DNA of 54,407 bases. It comes from Gemmatimonadota bacterium. GTDB taxonomy: Bacteria; Gemmatimonadota; Gemmatimonadetes; Gemmatimonadales; Gemmatimonadaceae. Location: contig JAHFCU010000012.1 in assembly GCA_023249305.1 (NCBI GenBank), forward strand, positions 1 through 54,407, written 5' to 3'. The notes below the pieces were generated by a model that was given only the letters and a program-made list of their open reading frames with translations, was not told where the DNA came from and did not search any database. Each line of letters starts with the position of its first letter. Positions within the stretch are counted from its first letter, which is position 1. Position numbers and translations under genes: made by a program. This document shows positions 8,154 to 18,280 of the stretch, one piece after another.

Positions 8154-8183
8154 CCGCCAACTCACCTGAAGGGGTCACGTCTC

Positions 8184-8744
8184 ATGCGGCATGCGGCGCA
8201 CTTTCTGCGCCTAGTCGCTCTCCTCGTCGTCGCGGTGGTCGGGTTCCTCTTCGTGCGCTCGAAGCTGGTTCCCCAGGACTTCGGCGTGAAAGGACATTTT
8301 CGCCTCTCGGCGATCGCCGATGAGGCCGCTCGCGAGCCCCGGCATATCGGCAGTGACGCGTGCGCCGAGTGCCACGACGAAATCGGCAACGCGTGGAAGG
8401 CCGGCAAGCACCGCACACCGCAGTGCGAGAACTGCCACGGCCCGGGCCTGATGCACACCAAGGTCGTTGCCGAAGAGTCGACAACCGCGTACCCCGACAG
8501 GATCCTCAAGATCAGGCTCGCCATCCGCCGCCCGACCGGCATCGTGGAGTGCAAGTGGTGCCACCTACGGACCTTCGAACGGCCGAGCACCCTGAAGTCC
8601 ATCGCGAACGTCGCGGATCACATCAACTCGCACACAGGGACGTTCACGAAGGACTCGAAGTGCATTGACTGCCACAATCCGCATACGACGGTCGTCACCG
8701 TCAATGCGAAGGGCGTTCCCGTCCCACCCAAGATCGGCCCGTGA
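8184..8744 (+). CDS. Membrane-anchored tetraheme cytochrome c
   Basis: A 186-residue protein with an uncleaved-looking N-terminal helix (residues about 8-24, LRLVALLVVAVVGFLFV) and four CxxCH sites at C60-H64, C81-H85, C123-H127 and C160-H164. The second is in CENCHGPGLMH, a common bis-His multiheme pattern. The one-helix anchor plus four hemes is reminiscent of NapC/NrfH quinol dehydrogenases and of the multiheme subunit of alternative complex III, though I cannot assign it to either by sequence alone. The next gene starts at its stop codon (GTGA overlap), pointing to a stoichiometric complex with the iron-sulfur and NrfD proteins. Confidence 0.85.
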   Translation: MRHAAHFLRLVALLVVAVVGFLFVRSKLVPQDFGVKGHFRLSAIADEAAREPRHIGSDACAECHDEIGNAWKAGKHRTPQCENCHGPGLMHTKVVAEESTTAYPDRILKIRLAIRRPTGIVECKWCHLRTFERPSTLKSIANVADHINSHTGTFTKDSKCIDCHNPHTTVVTVNAKGVPVPPKIGP

Positions 8745-9562
8745 CCACGCCCCGCTCCCCGGACGACGTCTCCCGTCGAGAGTTCCTAGGGACGGTCGCG
8801 AAGACCGGCGGCCAGAGCTTCCTCTTTGGCAGCCTCTTTGTGAACACGGCCCTGCTCCGCCTGCCGCAGGACGTCGCGACTGCGAAGGCGAAGCAGGAAA
8901 CAGAGATCGGCAAGGGCGTGATCTACGGCTTCGTCGTGGACACGACCAAGTGCATCGGCTGCGGCTCGTGCGCCCGCGCCTGCCGCGCGGAGAACAACGT
9001 TCCCGACGGTTACAACCGGACGTGGATCGAGCAGTACACCTTCTACCCGAATGGCGAGGTGGTGGTCAACTCGCCCGTCGGAGGTGAGGCCGGATTCGCT
9101 GAGCCACCGACGCGCAACATGCCGGCGGAACTGGAGAAGGTGCAGCCTGTGCGCGGCTTCTTCGTCCCGAAGCTCTGCAACCACTGCATCGACACGCCGT
9201 GCATCCAGGTCTGCCCCGTCGGGGCGTCGTTCAAGACCGATGAGGGCGTGGTGCTGGTGGACAAGGAGCGTTGCGTGGGCTGCGGCTACTGCGTGCAGGC
9301 CTGTCCGTTCGGGTCGCGCTACCTGAATCCGGACACGAACGTCGCCGACAAGTGCACGTGGTGCTATCACCGCGTCACCAAGGGCCTGCTCCCGGCGTGC
9401 GTGCAGTCGTGCCCCGCCGAGGCGCGCATCTTCGGCAACGTCAGCGATCCGGCGAGCAAGATCAGCCACATCCTGGCGACCAACCGCGTGCAGGTGCTCA
9501 AGTCGTATCTCGGCACGCGCCCGCGCACGCGATACATCGGGCTCGACTCAGAGGTGATCTAG
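8741..9562 (+). CDS. Tat-exported 4x[4Fe-4S] ferredoxin-like subunit (NrfC/HybA/PsrB-type)
   Basis: A 273-residue protein. The twin-arginine motif SRREFLG (residues 11-17) marks export as a folded protein. Four cysteine groups follow: CIGCGSCARAC, CNHCIDTPCIQVC, CVGCGYCVQAC and CTWCYHRVTKGLLPACVQSC, the standard four-cluster arrangement of the electron-transfer subunits that pair with NrfD/PsrC membrane proteins. It would pass electrons between the NrfD quinone site and the hemes on the outer face of the inner membrane. Start is GTG at 8741, overlapping the stop of the tetraheme gene. No molybdopterin catalytic subunit, the usual partner, is encoded nearby. Confidence 0.9.
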   Translation: MTTPRSPDDVSRREFLGTVAKTGGQSFLFGSLFVNTALLRLPQDVATAKAKQETEIGKGVIYGFVVDTTKCIGCGSCARACRAENNVPDGYNRTWIEQYTFYPNGEVVVNSPVGGEAGFAEPPTRNMPAELEKVQPVRGFFVPKLCNHCIDTPCIQVCPVGASFKTDEGVVLVDKERCVGCGYCVQACPFGSRYLNPDTNVADKCTWCYHRVTKGLLPACVQSCPAEARIFGNVSDPASKISHILATNRVQVLKSYLGTRPRTRYIGLDSEVI

Positions 9563-9563
9563 C

Positions 9564-10805
9564 ATGCATCACTACATCACCGAAGGGTACGTCCTGCCCA
9601 ATCAGGCGCATATCTACTGGACGACGATGATCGTCCTGTACCCGTACATTACGGGGATTGTGGCCGGCGCGTTCATCATCTCGTCCATGCACCACGTGTT
9701 CGACAAGGACGAGCTCAAGCCGGTCAGCCGGTTCGCGATGGTGATGGCGTTCGCGTTCCTGCTCTTCGCGACGCTCCCGCTGCTCAATCACCTCGGGCAC
9801 CCGGAGCGGGCGCTGAACATCATGTTCACGCCCAACCTGACGTCGGCGATGGCAGGGTTCGGGTTCATCTACTCCACCTACCTGTTCATTCTCGCGGTGG
9901 AGATTTGGCTGGTCTACCGGACGGACATCGTTCACCTCTACGAGCACACGAAATGGCCGGCGATGAAGGCGGTCTACTATGTGCTCGCGCTCGGCGTACT
10001 CGACATCTCGAAGGAAGCCGAGGAAGTGGACCACAAGGTGATGGTGGTGCTCGCTTCCATCGGCATCCCCGCCGCGTGCGGCCTTCACGGCTACGTCGGG
10101 TTCATCTTCGGCGCGATCAAGGCAAACCCGTGGTGGGCGAGTCCGCTGATGCCCGTGATCTTCCTGCTCAGCGCGATCGTGTCCGGCGTGGCAATGGTGA
10201 TGATCTGCTACATCGTCATCCAGTGGTTGAACGGGCGCGAGGTTGATGGCGAATGCACGCACGCGCTGATCGAGACGGCCTGGTACTTCCTGATCATTGA
10301 CGTGGCGCTGGAGTTGCTCGAGCTCATCAACCACGCCTACATGGCGAATGAAGACTGGACGATCCTGAAGACGCTGGTCACGACCAAGCTCTTCGTGAGC
10401 ATGTTCATCATCCAGATCCTGCTGGGCTCGGTGGTGCCTTTCTTCGCGATGGGCGCCGTGGTGGTGTTCAAGAAGCGCATCCCGGCCGCGGCGCGCAACC
10501 TGATCGGCGTGCTGTGCGGCGTGCTCCTGCTCGCGCAGGTCGGGGCGATGCGCTGGAACGTCGTGATGGGCGGGCAGATGTTCTCCAAGAGCCTGCGCGG
10601 CTTCCTGAATTTCGAGATTGACATCGGCGGGCGCGAAGGGCTGATCGCTGGCATTGTGATCTTCGCGCTCCCGTTCGTGGTGATCTTCGTGTTCTCGCGC
10701 CTCCTGCCGCTGTGGGGTTCGGTGGAGACGTTCCCGAAGGAGTGGATGAAGGAGAAGCCGCCGGTGCGGCAGCCGTTGAAGGGTTGGTCGAAGTTCACGT
10801 CGTAA
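9564..10805 (+). CDS. NrfD/PsrC-family quinone-binding membrane subunit
   Basis: A 413-residue integral membrane protein with roughly nine hydrophobic segments, for example around residues 16-40, 55-75, 90-117, 185-212, 228-250, 270-300, 310-330 and 355-380. Features of the family include the N-terminal helix pair and the conserved acidic and histidine residues near the start of the bundle (NHLGHPERAL at about 74-83). NrfD-type subunits oxidise menaquinol or reduce menaquinone and hand electrons to the partner iron-sulfur protein, encoded immediately upstream with one base between stop and ATG. At least one loop (about 120-150) is polar and long. Whether the module pumps protons, as proposed for alternative complex III, cannot be judged here. 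Confidence 0.9.
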   Translation: MHHYITEGYVLPNQAHIYWTTMIVLYPYITGIVAGAFIISSMHHVFDKDELKPVSRFAMVMAFAFLLFATLPLLNHLGHPERALNIMFTPNLTSAMAGFGFIYSTYLFILAVEIWLVYRTDIVHLYEHTKWPAMKAVYYVLALGVLDISKEAEEVDHKVMVVLASIGIPAACGLHGYVGFIFGAIKANPWWASPLMPVIFLLSAIVSGVAMVMICYIVIQWLNGREVDGECTHALIETAWYFLIIDVALELLELINHAYMANEDWTILKTLVTTKLFVSMFIIQILLGSVVPFFAMGAVVVFKKRIPAAARNLIGVLCGVLLLAQVGAMRWNVVMGGQMFSKSLRGFLNFEIDIGGREGLIAGIVIFALPFVVIFVFSRLLPLWGSVETFPKEWMKEKPPVRQPLKGWSKFTS

Positions 10806-10840
10806 TCGCTGGTCGTGACTAACTATCCGGAGACGTTGGC

Positions 10841-11605
10841 ATGAACGCCACCTATGTGAACTACATCATCATCGCCGTCGTCGTCAGCTTCTTGCTGAAG
10901 TATGGCGTGCGAATTATCAAGCAGTACGAGGGCGGCGTGGTGCTGCGCTTCGGCCGGTTTGCCGGAGTGCGGATGCCGGGCCTGCGCTTCATCATCCCGC
11001 TGGTCGACAAGATGTACAAGATCGACACGCGCGTAGTGACGATGACGGTCGAGCCGCAGGAGCTGATCACGCGCGACAACGTCACCATCAAGGTGGACGC
11101 CGTCGTGTACTTCCAGGTCATGGACTGCGCCAAGGCGCTTATCCAAGTGGAGCACTACGTCAAGGCAACCTCGCAGATCGCGCTGACCACCCTGCGGAGC
11201 GTGCTCGGCCAGTCGGAGCTCGACGAACTGCTGGCGCAGCGCGACAAGGTCAACACAAAACTGGCAAGCATCATTGACCACCACACAGAGCCATGGGGCG
11301 TGAAGGTCTCGGTGGTCGAGGTCAAGGACGTGCTGCTGCCGGAAGCGATGCAGCGTTCGATGGCGGCGCAGGCCGAGGCGGAGCGTGAAAAACGCGCGAA
11401 GGTCATCCGCGCGGACGGCGAGTTCCTTGCCGCCGAGACGCTGGGCAAGGCGGCGGTCATCATTCGCAATAATCCGCCCGCGTTGCAGCTGCGTTACCTG
11501 CAGACGCTGACGGAAATGACCGGCAACGGGAACGGCACCATTGTCCCGGTGACGATGGACCTGCTCGGCGGCCTCAAGTCGGCACTCGGCGGCGACGCCA
11601 AGTAG
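10841..11605 (+). CDS. SPFH/Band 7 (stomatin/slipin) family protein
   Basis: A 254-residue protein with one N-terminal hydrophobic helix (residues 5-20, YVNYIIIAVVVSFLLK), then the SPFH domain: KQYEGGVVLRFGR, PGLRFIIP, LITRDNVTIKVDAVVYFQV and RSVLGQSELDELLAQRDKVN. An Ala/Glu-rich coiled-coil follows (MAAQAEAEREKRAKVIRADGE). Slipins assemble into membrane microdomain scaffolds and often sit next to NfeD proteases, but none is present here. It lies 35 bases after the NrfD gene and before a strong terminator, so it is probably the last gene of the electron-transfer operon and may organise or stabilise that complex (inference). Confidence 0.9.
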   Translation: MNATYVNYIIIAVVVSFLLKYGVRIIKQYEGGVVLRFGRFAGVRMPGLRFIIPLVDKMYKIDTRVVTMTVEPQELITRDNVTIKVDAVVYFQVMDCAKALIQVEHYVKATSQIALTTLRSVLGQSELDELLAQRDKVNTKLASIIDHHTEPWGVKVSVVEVKDVLLPEAMQRSMAAQAEAEREKRAKVIRADGEFLAAETLGKAAVIIRNNPPALQLRYLQTLTEMTGNGNGTIVPVTMDLLGGLKSALGGDAK

Positions 11606-11627
11606 ATTCCGCTCTGACCGTGGGCCC

Positions 11628-11674
11628 GCGGCCGGGCGCGCGCCATGCCGCGTGTGCCCGGCCGCTCGTCTTTT
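11628..11674 (+). terminator. Intrinsic terminator ending the cytochrome/NrfD/SPFH operon
   Basis: A perfect 10-bp GC stem (GCGGCCGGGC at 11628-11637, GCCCGGCCGC at 11656-11665) with an 18-base loop, followed by TCGTCTTTT. It lies before the next gene and argues against starting that gene at the ATG at 11645, inside the loop. Confidence 0.75.
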
Positions 11675-11728
11675 GAGTGGCGTGCCCGTGCGTGCGGCGG
11701 AGCGCGAGGCCGTGAGGGGGAATCGCCC

Positions 11729-12169
11729 GTGAGTCAACGTGTCATCGTTCGTGTGATTGCCGTAGCGTTCGTCATTGCGTGCGGCCGTTCCGAGCCCGCC
11801 GCGCCTCCGGCGGTCGAGGTGCACGGCGCCTGGGTGCGCGCGGCCGACTCGGGGCTGGTGACCGCGGCCTACCTCACCGTCGTGAACCACACGGCAGCTC
11901 CAGTGAAATACAAGGGCGCATCATCGCCGCTCGCGACAGACGTCGCACTGCACGAGACGATGGTGATGGGTGACATGGTGCACATGACGCCGCTCGATAC
12001 GGTGCCTGCCATCGCGCCGGGAGACTCGCTCGTTCTCGCGGAGGGCGCGAAGCACCTGATGGTGAGCGAACTCCGGCGCCGACTCTCCGTCGGTGACACG
12101 CTACCGCTCACGCTGACCTTCGCCGACGGGCGCACGCTCTCAGCTCGCGCGGCGGTGCGCTCGCCATAA
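11729..12169 (+). CDS. Copper chaperone PCu(A)C lipoprotein
   Basis: A 146-residue protein. GTG at 11729 is preferred over the ATG at 11645 because GAGGGGG at 11714-11720 is a good ribosome site and because an export signal begins there, ending at a lipobox-like FVIACGRS. The PCu(A)C domain follows: GAWVRAADSG, TAAYLTVVNH, the copper motif HETMVMGDMVHM, then KHLMVSELRRRL and a last strand LPLTLTFADG. This family delivers Cu(I) to the CuA site of cytochrome oxidase in the periplasm. Its position after the cytochrome operon fits a role in respiratory-chain assembly, though it has its own transcript. Confidence 0.88.
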   Translation: MSQRVIVRVIAVAFVIACGRSEPAAPPAVEVHGAWVRAADSGLVTAAYLTVVNHTAAPVKYKGASSPLATDVALHETMVMGDMVHMTPLDTVPAIAPGDSLVLAEGAKHLMVSELRRRLSVGDTLPLTLTFADGRTLSARAAVRSP

Positions 12170-12223
12170 CGCGCCCACTCCCGCGCGCGCAGCGTTGAGC
12201 GCGCGCCGATCAGCGTGCGATGA

Positions 12224-12835
12224 TCAGCGTGCGCGCGGCTTCGACTGGTACTTCCAGTTCAGCGACTTCCCTTCGCGCACTTGCGCGATGGTCAACGCGA
12301 GGCGGCGCGCGCGCGTTTCCGCCTGCTTGGCCGCCAGCATCCACTCAAGGTATTCACGGCGCATCGCGGCTGAGAACGCGGCCCAGCGCTCACGCAGAAC
12401 GGCGTCGGCGCGCAGGGCGGCGGCTAGGTCGGGCGGCGTCTTTGGCAGCGGACGGGGCGTGCGCTTGCGCCGCGGCACTTCGAGCGTACCGTCGGCGATC
12501 GCCATCGCCTTGCGGATATAGCCCGCCAGTACCCGCTTGTTCGGCAGGTCACCGACGCTCGTCAGCCGGCCGAAGACGCCCATGGACTCGCGCTTGCCGC
12601 GCGGCCCGAGGATGGCAGTGCTTCGATAGAAGCCAAAGGCGGCGTGCTTCGTGAACCCGGCCATGTGGCACATGAGCTTCCCGCGGTAGCAGAACCAGGG
12701 CATGCCCCATTTGATCGCCTCCTCTACCGCCGGACACGTCGCATGCACCGCCGCGCGGACGTGCGAGAGGATTAGACGGGCAAATGCGGCCCGCTGGGCG
12801 ATGTACTGGTCGATGCGCTTGTCTCGCTTTCCCAT
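12224..12835 (-). CDS. YdeI/OmdA-like DUF1801 protein
   Basis: A 203-residue protein. The ATG at 12835-12833 begins MGKRDKRIDQYIAQ. The DUF1801 part includes PAVEEAIKWGMPWFCYRGKLMCHMAGFTKHAAFGFY (about 37-72), and the C-terminal part (AFSAAMRREYLEWMLAAKQAETRARR) is the YdeI/OmpD-associated helical region. YdeI homologues have been linked to antimicrobial-peptide or bacteriocin tolerance in enterics, but the molecular activity is not known. The frame stays open upstream into the mutase gene, yet nothing before the ATG resembles the family. It follows the mutase large subunit by four bases and is probably cotranscribed as the last gene of that operon. The upstream genes give no hint of a shared function. 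Confidence 0.8.
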   Translation of the reverse strand: MGKRDKRIDQYIAQRAAFARLILSHVRAAVHATCPAVEEAIKWGMPWFCYRGKLMCHMAGFTKHAAFGFYRSTAILGPRGKRESMGVFGRLTSVGDLPNKRVLAGYIRKAMAIADGTLEVPRRKRTPRPLPKTPPDLAAALRADAVLRERWAAFSAAMRREYLEWMLAAKQAETRARRLALTIAQVREGKSLNWKYQSKPRAR

Positions 12836-12839
12836 AGGA

Positions 12840-14527
<1,688 letters not shown>

Positions 14528-14531
<4 letters not shown>

Positions 14532-15619
14532 GCGCTCTCTCCGGTCATCAGGGGCCCGCTGCGGCGCAGCAGCGCGTCGGCAACGGTGTAGGGCGTCGTG
14601 CGACCATCTGCGAGGCCGGCGACCTGCGCGTCAATCCACGCATTCGTGTCCACGTCCGTCCAGAGCCTACGGGCGAGCCGCTGGAAGACGACATCCTTGA
14701 CGCGCTCACGCAACCGCGCGCGGCGCCGCACCTCGAGCTCGCCGCTCCGTTCAAGATATGCGTAGTGCGCATCGAGCGCCGTCAGCATCTCGGCCAGTCC
14801 CTCGCCGGTGGTACCGACCGCTCGGAGCACGGGCTGGCTCCAGCGCTCCGGCTCATCCGGCGCCGGCGGTGCAACCGCCGCCCGCGTGCCAAGCTTGCGC
14901 AAGTCGACGCCATGATGCGCGGGGACGTTCTTCATCGCGTGACCGCCGCGCAGTCCGAGCATCAGCTCAACGTCATTCCGCAGGCGATCCGCACCGGGAC
15001 GATCGGCCTTGTTGACGACGAAGACGTCAGCAACCTCCATGAGGCCGGCCTTCAGCGTCTGAATCGAATCGCCGGCCTCCGGCACGAGTACCAGCAGCGA
15101 CGTGTCGGCGGTGCGCGCGATGTCGAGCTCACTCTGCCCCACGCCCACAGTCTCGATGAGGATGCGGTCGAGACCGAATGCGTCGAGCGCGTCGGCCACT
15201 TCGCGCGTCGTGCCGGCGAGGCCGCCGAGCGATCCGCGTGTCGCCATCGAGCGGATAAAGACGCCGGGATCGAGCGCGACGGCCTCCATGCGTACGCGAT
15301 CGCCGAGGAGCGCACCGCCGGAAAAAGGCGACGTGGGATCAACCGCGACGATGCCCACGGTAAGCCCTTGTTCCCGCAGCATCGCGGCCAGCCGTGTGGT
15401 GATGGTGCTCTTCCCCGCCCCCGGCGGCCCCGTAAGGCCGATGCGGCGCGCGCGTCCCACGCGCGGGTGCGTCGCGGCGAGCAGCAGGTCAGCGCCGGCG
15501 CGTCCGTCTTCAATCATGGACACGACACGCGCCAGCGCGGCCTTGCGTCCCGCGGCGAACTCATCGAGGAGCTTGTGCAGCGCGCGCGGCGCGTCGGCGG
15601 GCAGAAGCATCGCGCTCAT
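14528..15619 (-). CDS. meaB: MeaB, G-protein chaperone of the cobalamin-dependent mutase
   Basis: A 363-residue MeaB/ArgK-type GTPase. The P-loop reads [12 protein letters not shown], followed by [31 protein letters not shown] (Walker B region) and [21 protein letters not shown] (base recognition). MeaB gates cofactor loading and protects the mutase from inactivation. Its gene overlaps the mutase large-subunit gene by 4 bases and the upstream CBS-protein gene by 4 bases, so coupled expression with the mutase is expected. Length and motif order are normal for the family. Confidence 0.95.
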
Positions 15620-16575
15620 GCGCCCTCCGCTCCCGTCGCTTCGTCGTGCTCGTCGTGGATGTCGCCCACCAACTCCTCCACCAGGTCTTCGAGCGTGGCG
15701 AGGCCCAGGGTGCGCCCGGCCGCATCGCGCACGATCGCCAAGTGCCGCCGCTCGCGCAACATCGTGCGCATCAGGTCAATGCATGGCTGGTCGGGGGCGG
15801 CGTAGGTGACGCGCCGGAGACGCGCCGCGGGCGCCGTGGGTCGCTCCAATACATCGAACGAGTGAATCACCCCGACCACGCGGTCGAGGTCGCCGTCAAT
15901 GACTGGTATGCGCGAGAGCGCCGTGCGGGCCACTAGACGCGCGACGTCGTCAGGGGGGAGCGAGCGGTCCACGGCGATGATGCGTTCGCGCGGCGTCATG
16001 ACGTCGCGCACCCGAGTGACGCCGAATTCTACGACGCCGCTGATGATCGCGCTTTCGTCCGCCTCCCCGACGCCTTCAAGTTCGCCCTCTCGCAACAGGT
16101 CCTCGAGCGCATCGCGCGGATCCTCGACAGGCGTCGGCGCCGGGTGCGCGACGGCGCGCGCGCCCCACTCGGCGATCGCGAGCACCGGCGATACGAGCAC
16201 GCCAAGCGCGTGCAGCCCCGGGAGGAGCACCGGAACCATCTGCATCCCCCAGCGTCGCGCGAGCGCTCGCGGCACCGACTGGCCGAGGACGAGCAGCAGC
16301 AGAGCGGCGGTCGCGAGCGTGCGCAGCATGCCGAGGCCGGACCCCGCCTGCGACGCGGCCACAACGCCGATGGCCATCGTGGTCGCCGCAACGCCCGTGC
16401 CGGCGGCGAGGAGCAGCCGTGACGGACGCGCGACGTAGATCTCCGCCGCCGCGGTGCCGGCGAGCTTGTGCTCCACCCAATGCCGCAGCGAGATCCGGCT
16501 CACCGTACGCACCGCCGTCGCCGCGGCCGTCAGCCACGCGACGACGAGCACGAGCGTGAGGACGAGCGCGCTCAT
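15616..16575 (-). CDS. CNNM/TlyC-like membrane protein with CBS pair, short form
   Basis: A 319-residue protein. The N-terminal half holds hydrophobic helices at about 1-22, 50-75, 84-100 and 115-135 (DUF21-like), and the C-terminal half a CBS domain pair: GVTRVRDVMTPRERIIAVD, RIPVIDGDLDRVVGVIHSFDVL, CIDLMRTMLRERRHLAIVRDAAGR and GLATLEDLVEELVGDIHDEHDE. It ends there, without the CorC_HlyC domain that the paralogue immediately upstream keeps. CNNM/CorC proteins are implicated in Mg2+/Co2+ homeostasis. Overlaps of 4 bases on both sides place it firmly in the operon. It probably forms a heteromer with, or is a degenerate copy of, the 16572-17813 product. Confidence 0.85.
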   Translation of the reverse strand: MSALVLTLVLVVAWLTAAATAVRTVSRISLRHWVEHKLAGTAAAEIYVARPSRLLLAAGTGVAATTMAIGVVAASQAGSGLGMLRTLATAALLLLVLGQSVPRALARRWGMQMVPVLLPGLHALGVLVSPVLAIAEWGARAVAHPAPTPVEDPRDALEDLLREGELEGVGEADESAIISGVVEFGVTRVRDVMTPRERIIAVDRSLPPDDVARLVARTALSRIPVIDGDLDRVVGVIHSFDVLERPTAPAARLRRVTYAAPDQPCIDLMRTMLRERRHLAIVRDAAGRTLGLATLEDLVEELVGDIHDEHDEATGAEGA

Positions 16576-17813
16576 TCGCTCGCTCCGCCGGGCGCGTTCG
16601 TGAGGCGCTCGAAGTAGACGCGCTCGATGCGGCGCCCGCGCATGCGCTCGACAACGATGCGGAAGCCCGCCACCTCGACGTCCTCGCCGGGCTCGGGCAC
16701 GCCGTCGAACAGCTCGTACGCGAGCCCGCCCACCGTGGTGACATCCTCACGGCGGAAGTCGTGGCCCGTGAGCGCCGACAGCGCGTCGAGCGTGAGGTGC
16801 GCCGGAAGCCAGAACTTGTCGCCGCCTTCGCGTTCGATCTGGTCGTCGTCTTCCACGTCATTCTCGTCGCGGATGTCGCCGACAATTACCTCGAGCACAT
16901 CCTCGAGCGTGACGAGGCCCGCGATGCCACCAAACTCGTCCACGACGAGCGCGATGTGCCGGTGGTTCAAGCGGAAATCGCGCAACTGCGCGTCCACTGT
17001 GTTCGTGACGGGAATGAACCAGGCGGGGCGCACCAGCGAGCGCCAGCCGCCAGCCGGCTCTTCGTCGTCGAGCACGGCGTGCAGGAGATCCTTAGCGTAC
17101 AGGATGCCTTCAACCTCGTCGAGGTCCTCGCCATACACGGGCAGACGCGAGTGCCGAGCGCTGCGCACGCGCGCGACGACGTCGGCCCAGTGGGCGTCCC
17201 GCTCGATGCCGACGATGTCCACGCGCGGCACCATGATCGCGCGCACCTGCGTGTCGCCGAGGGCAAAGACACCGGTGAGCAGGCGCTGACTCGCGTCGCC
17301 GGGCTCGGCGTCGGCCACTTCCGCCGCCACCACTTCGCGGAAACGCTCCACATCGGCGTCCCGCGCGTCGTCGTCAGCTCGTCGCGGCATCAGGAGGAGC
17401 AGCACGCGGTCGCACCATGCGCCTAACGCAACGACCGGCCGCAGCACCAGCCCGGTAGCCCGTGCCACGCCGCGAAGCCTGCGGAGCGCGCGGACCGCGA
17501 GCACGTCACCGAGTGCTCGCGCGCCACTCTCCGACACCGCCACCGCCAGCGCCACGAGCAGAATGACCAGCACCACACTCGCCCCGGGGCTGAGCGCGAC
17601 GGCGAGCGCAGCGCCGGCACCGAGCTGGGCAAGAATACGGCCGAATGCGAGCGCGCGATGCGTGGCTTCGCGATCGGCCAGCAGCACGGCGAGGGCGTCG
17701 CCGGCCGGCACTTCGTCGTCGTCGATCGTGAGCAGCGCGCCGTCGGTCGCCGCGCAGAGCGTCGCGCCGAAGATGCAGAGTCCGGCGAGCGCAGCGGCGA
17801 TCACGCGCGGCAT
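16572..17813 (-). CDS. CNNM/CorC (hemolysin C-like) transporter with CBS pair and CorC_HlyC domain
   Basis: A 413-residue protein counted from the ATG at 17813, where the hydrophobic N-terminus begins (MPRVIAAALAGLCIFGA). An upstream in-frame start would bury it 90 bases into ybeY. Membrane helices occupy the first ~150 residues, followed by the CBS pair (TQVRAIMVPRVDIVGI, HSRLPVYGEDLDEVEGI, IALVVDEFGGIAGLVTLED) and the CorC_HlyC domain (DKFWLPAHLTLDAL, VGGLAYELFDGVPEPGEDV, GFRIVVERMRGRRIERV). The phoH-ybeY-ybeX-like order is widely conserved. ybeX/CorC homologues are tied to Mg2+/Co2+ efflux and ribosome-related stress. Confidence 0.9.
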   Translation of the reverse strand: MPRVIAAALAGLCIFGATLCAATDGALLTIDDDEVPAGDALAVLLADREATHRALAFGRILAQLGAGAALAVALSPGASVVLVILLVALAVAVSESGARALGDVLAVRALRRLRGVARATGLVLRPVVALGAWCDRVLLLLMPRRADDDARDADVERFREVVAAEVADAEPGDASQRLLTGVFALGDTQVRAIMVPRVDIVGIERDAHWADVVARVRSARHSRLPVYGEDLDEVEGILYAKDLLHAVLDDEEPAGGWRSLVRPAWFIPVTNTVDAQLRDFRLNHRHIALVVDEFGGIAGLVTLEDVLEVIVGDIRDENDVEDDDQIEREGGDKFWLPAHLTLDALSALTGHDFRREDVTTVGGLAYELFDGVPEPGEDVEVAGFRIVVERMRGRRIERVYFERLTNAPGGASE

Positions 17814-18280
17814 GCCTGACGGCGGAGCACGTCGGCGAGCAGGCGCTCCTGACGCCGCCACATGGGAGACGATTCGCGCGCACCGTCCTCCGGGTGGTCC
17901 CACCCAAGGACATGCAGCGTGCCGTGGACGATCAGGCGCAGCAGTTCCTCACGAACGCCGCACGCGGCAGAGCGCGCGTTGCGCCGGGCGACGTCCGGGC
18001 AGACATAGATGTCACCGATGACGCCAACACCGGGTGCCGGCGCGAAGCCGAAAGAGATGACGTCCGTGGCGCCCTCATGCCGCAGGTGCCGTCGGTTGAG
18101 CCGCGCCATCGCGGACACGGAGACGAGCGTCACCGACACCATCGCGGCGCGCACTCCCTCGGCACGCAACACGTACCGAGAGGTGTCGGCCATGCGACGC
18201 GCAGCGACCGGCGCACGCAATCCCTCGTGCGTTACGCCGACGCGCAGCGCGTCGCGCACCGCGCTCCGGCGTGGGCTCAC
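17801..18280 (-). CDS. ybeY: YbeY endoribonuclease (rRNA maturation factor)
   Basis: A 159-residue protein with the zinc motif H119-GTL-H123-VLGWD-H129 and the preceding RHEGATDVISFGFAPAP segment (68-84), both diagnostic. YbeY is a metal-dependent RNase needed for 16S rRNA 3'-end maturation and ribosome quality control. It overlaps phoH upstream by 4 bases and the CorC-like gene downstream by 13 bases, the standard neighbourhood of this gene. The N-terminal region is slightly longer than in E. coli relative to the motif. Confidence 0.95.
   Translation of the reverse strand: MSPRRSAVRDALRVGVTHEGLRAPVAARRMADTSRYVLRAEGVRAAMVSVTLVSVSAMARLNRRHLRHEGATDVISFGFAPAPGVGVIGDIYVCPDVARRNARSAACGVREELLRLIVHGTLHVLGWDHPEDGARESSPMWRRQERLLADVLRRQACRA

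Noticed and set aside
12208-12233. Two copies of GATCAGCGTGCG with 14-base period at the end of the YdeI-like gene
   Set aside because: Only two copies, and the second overlaps the end of the coding sequence; too little to call a repeat element.
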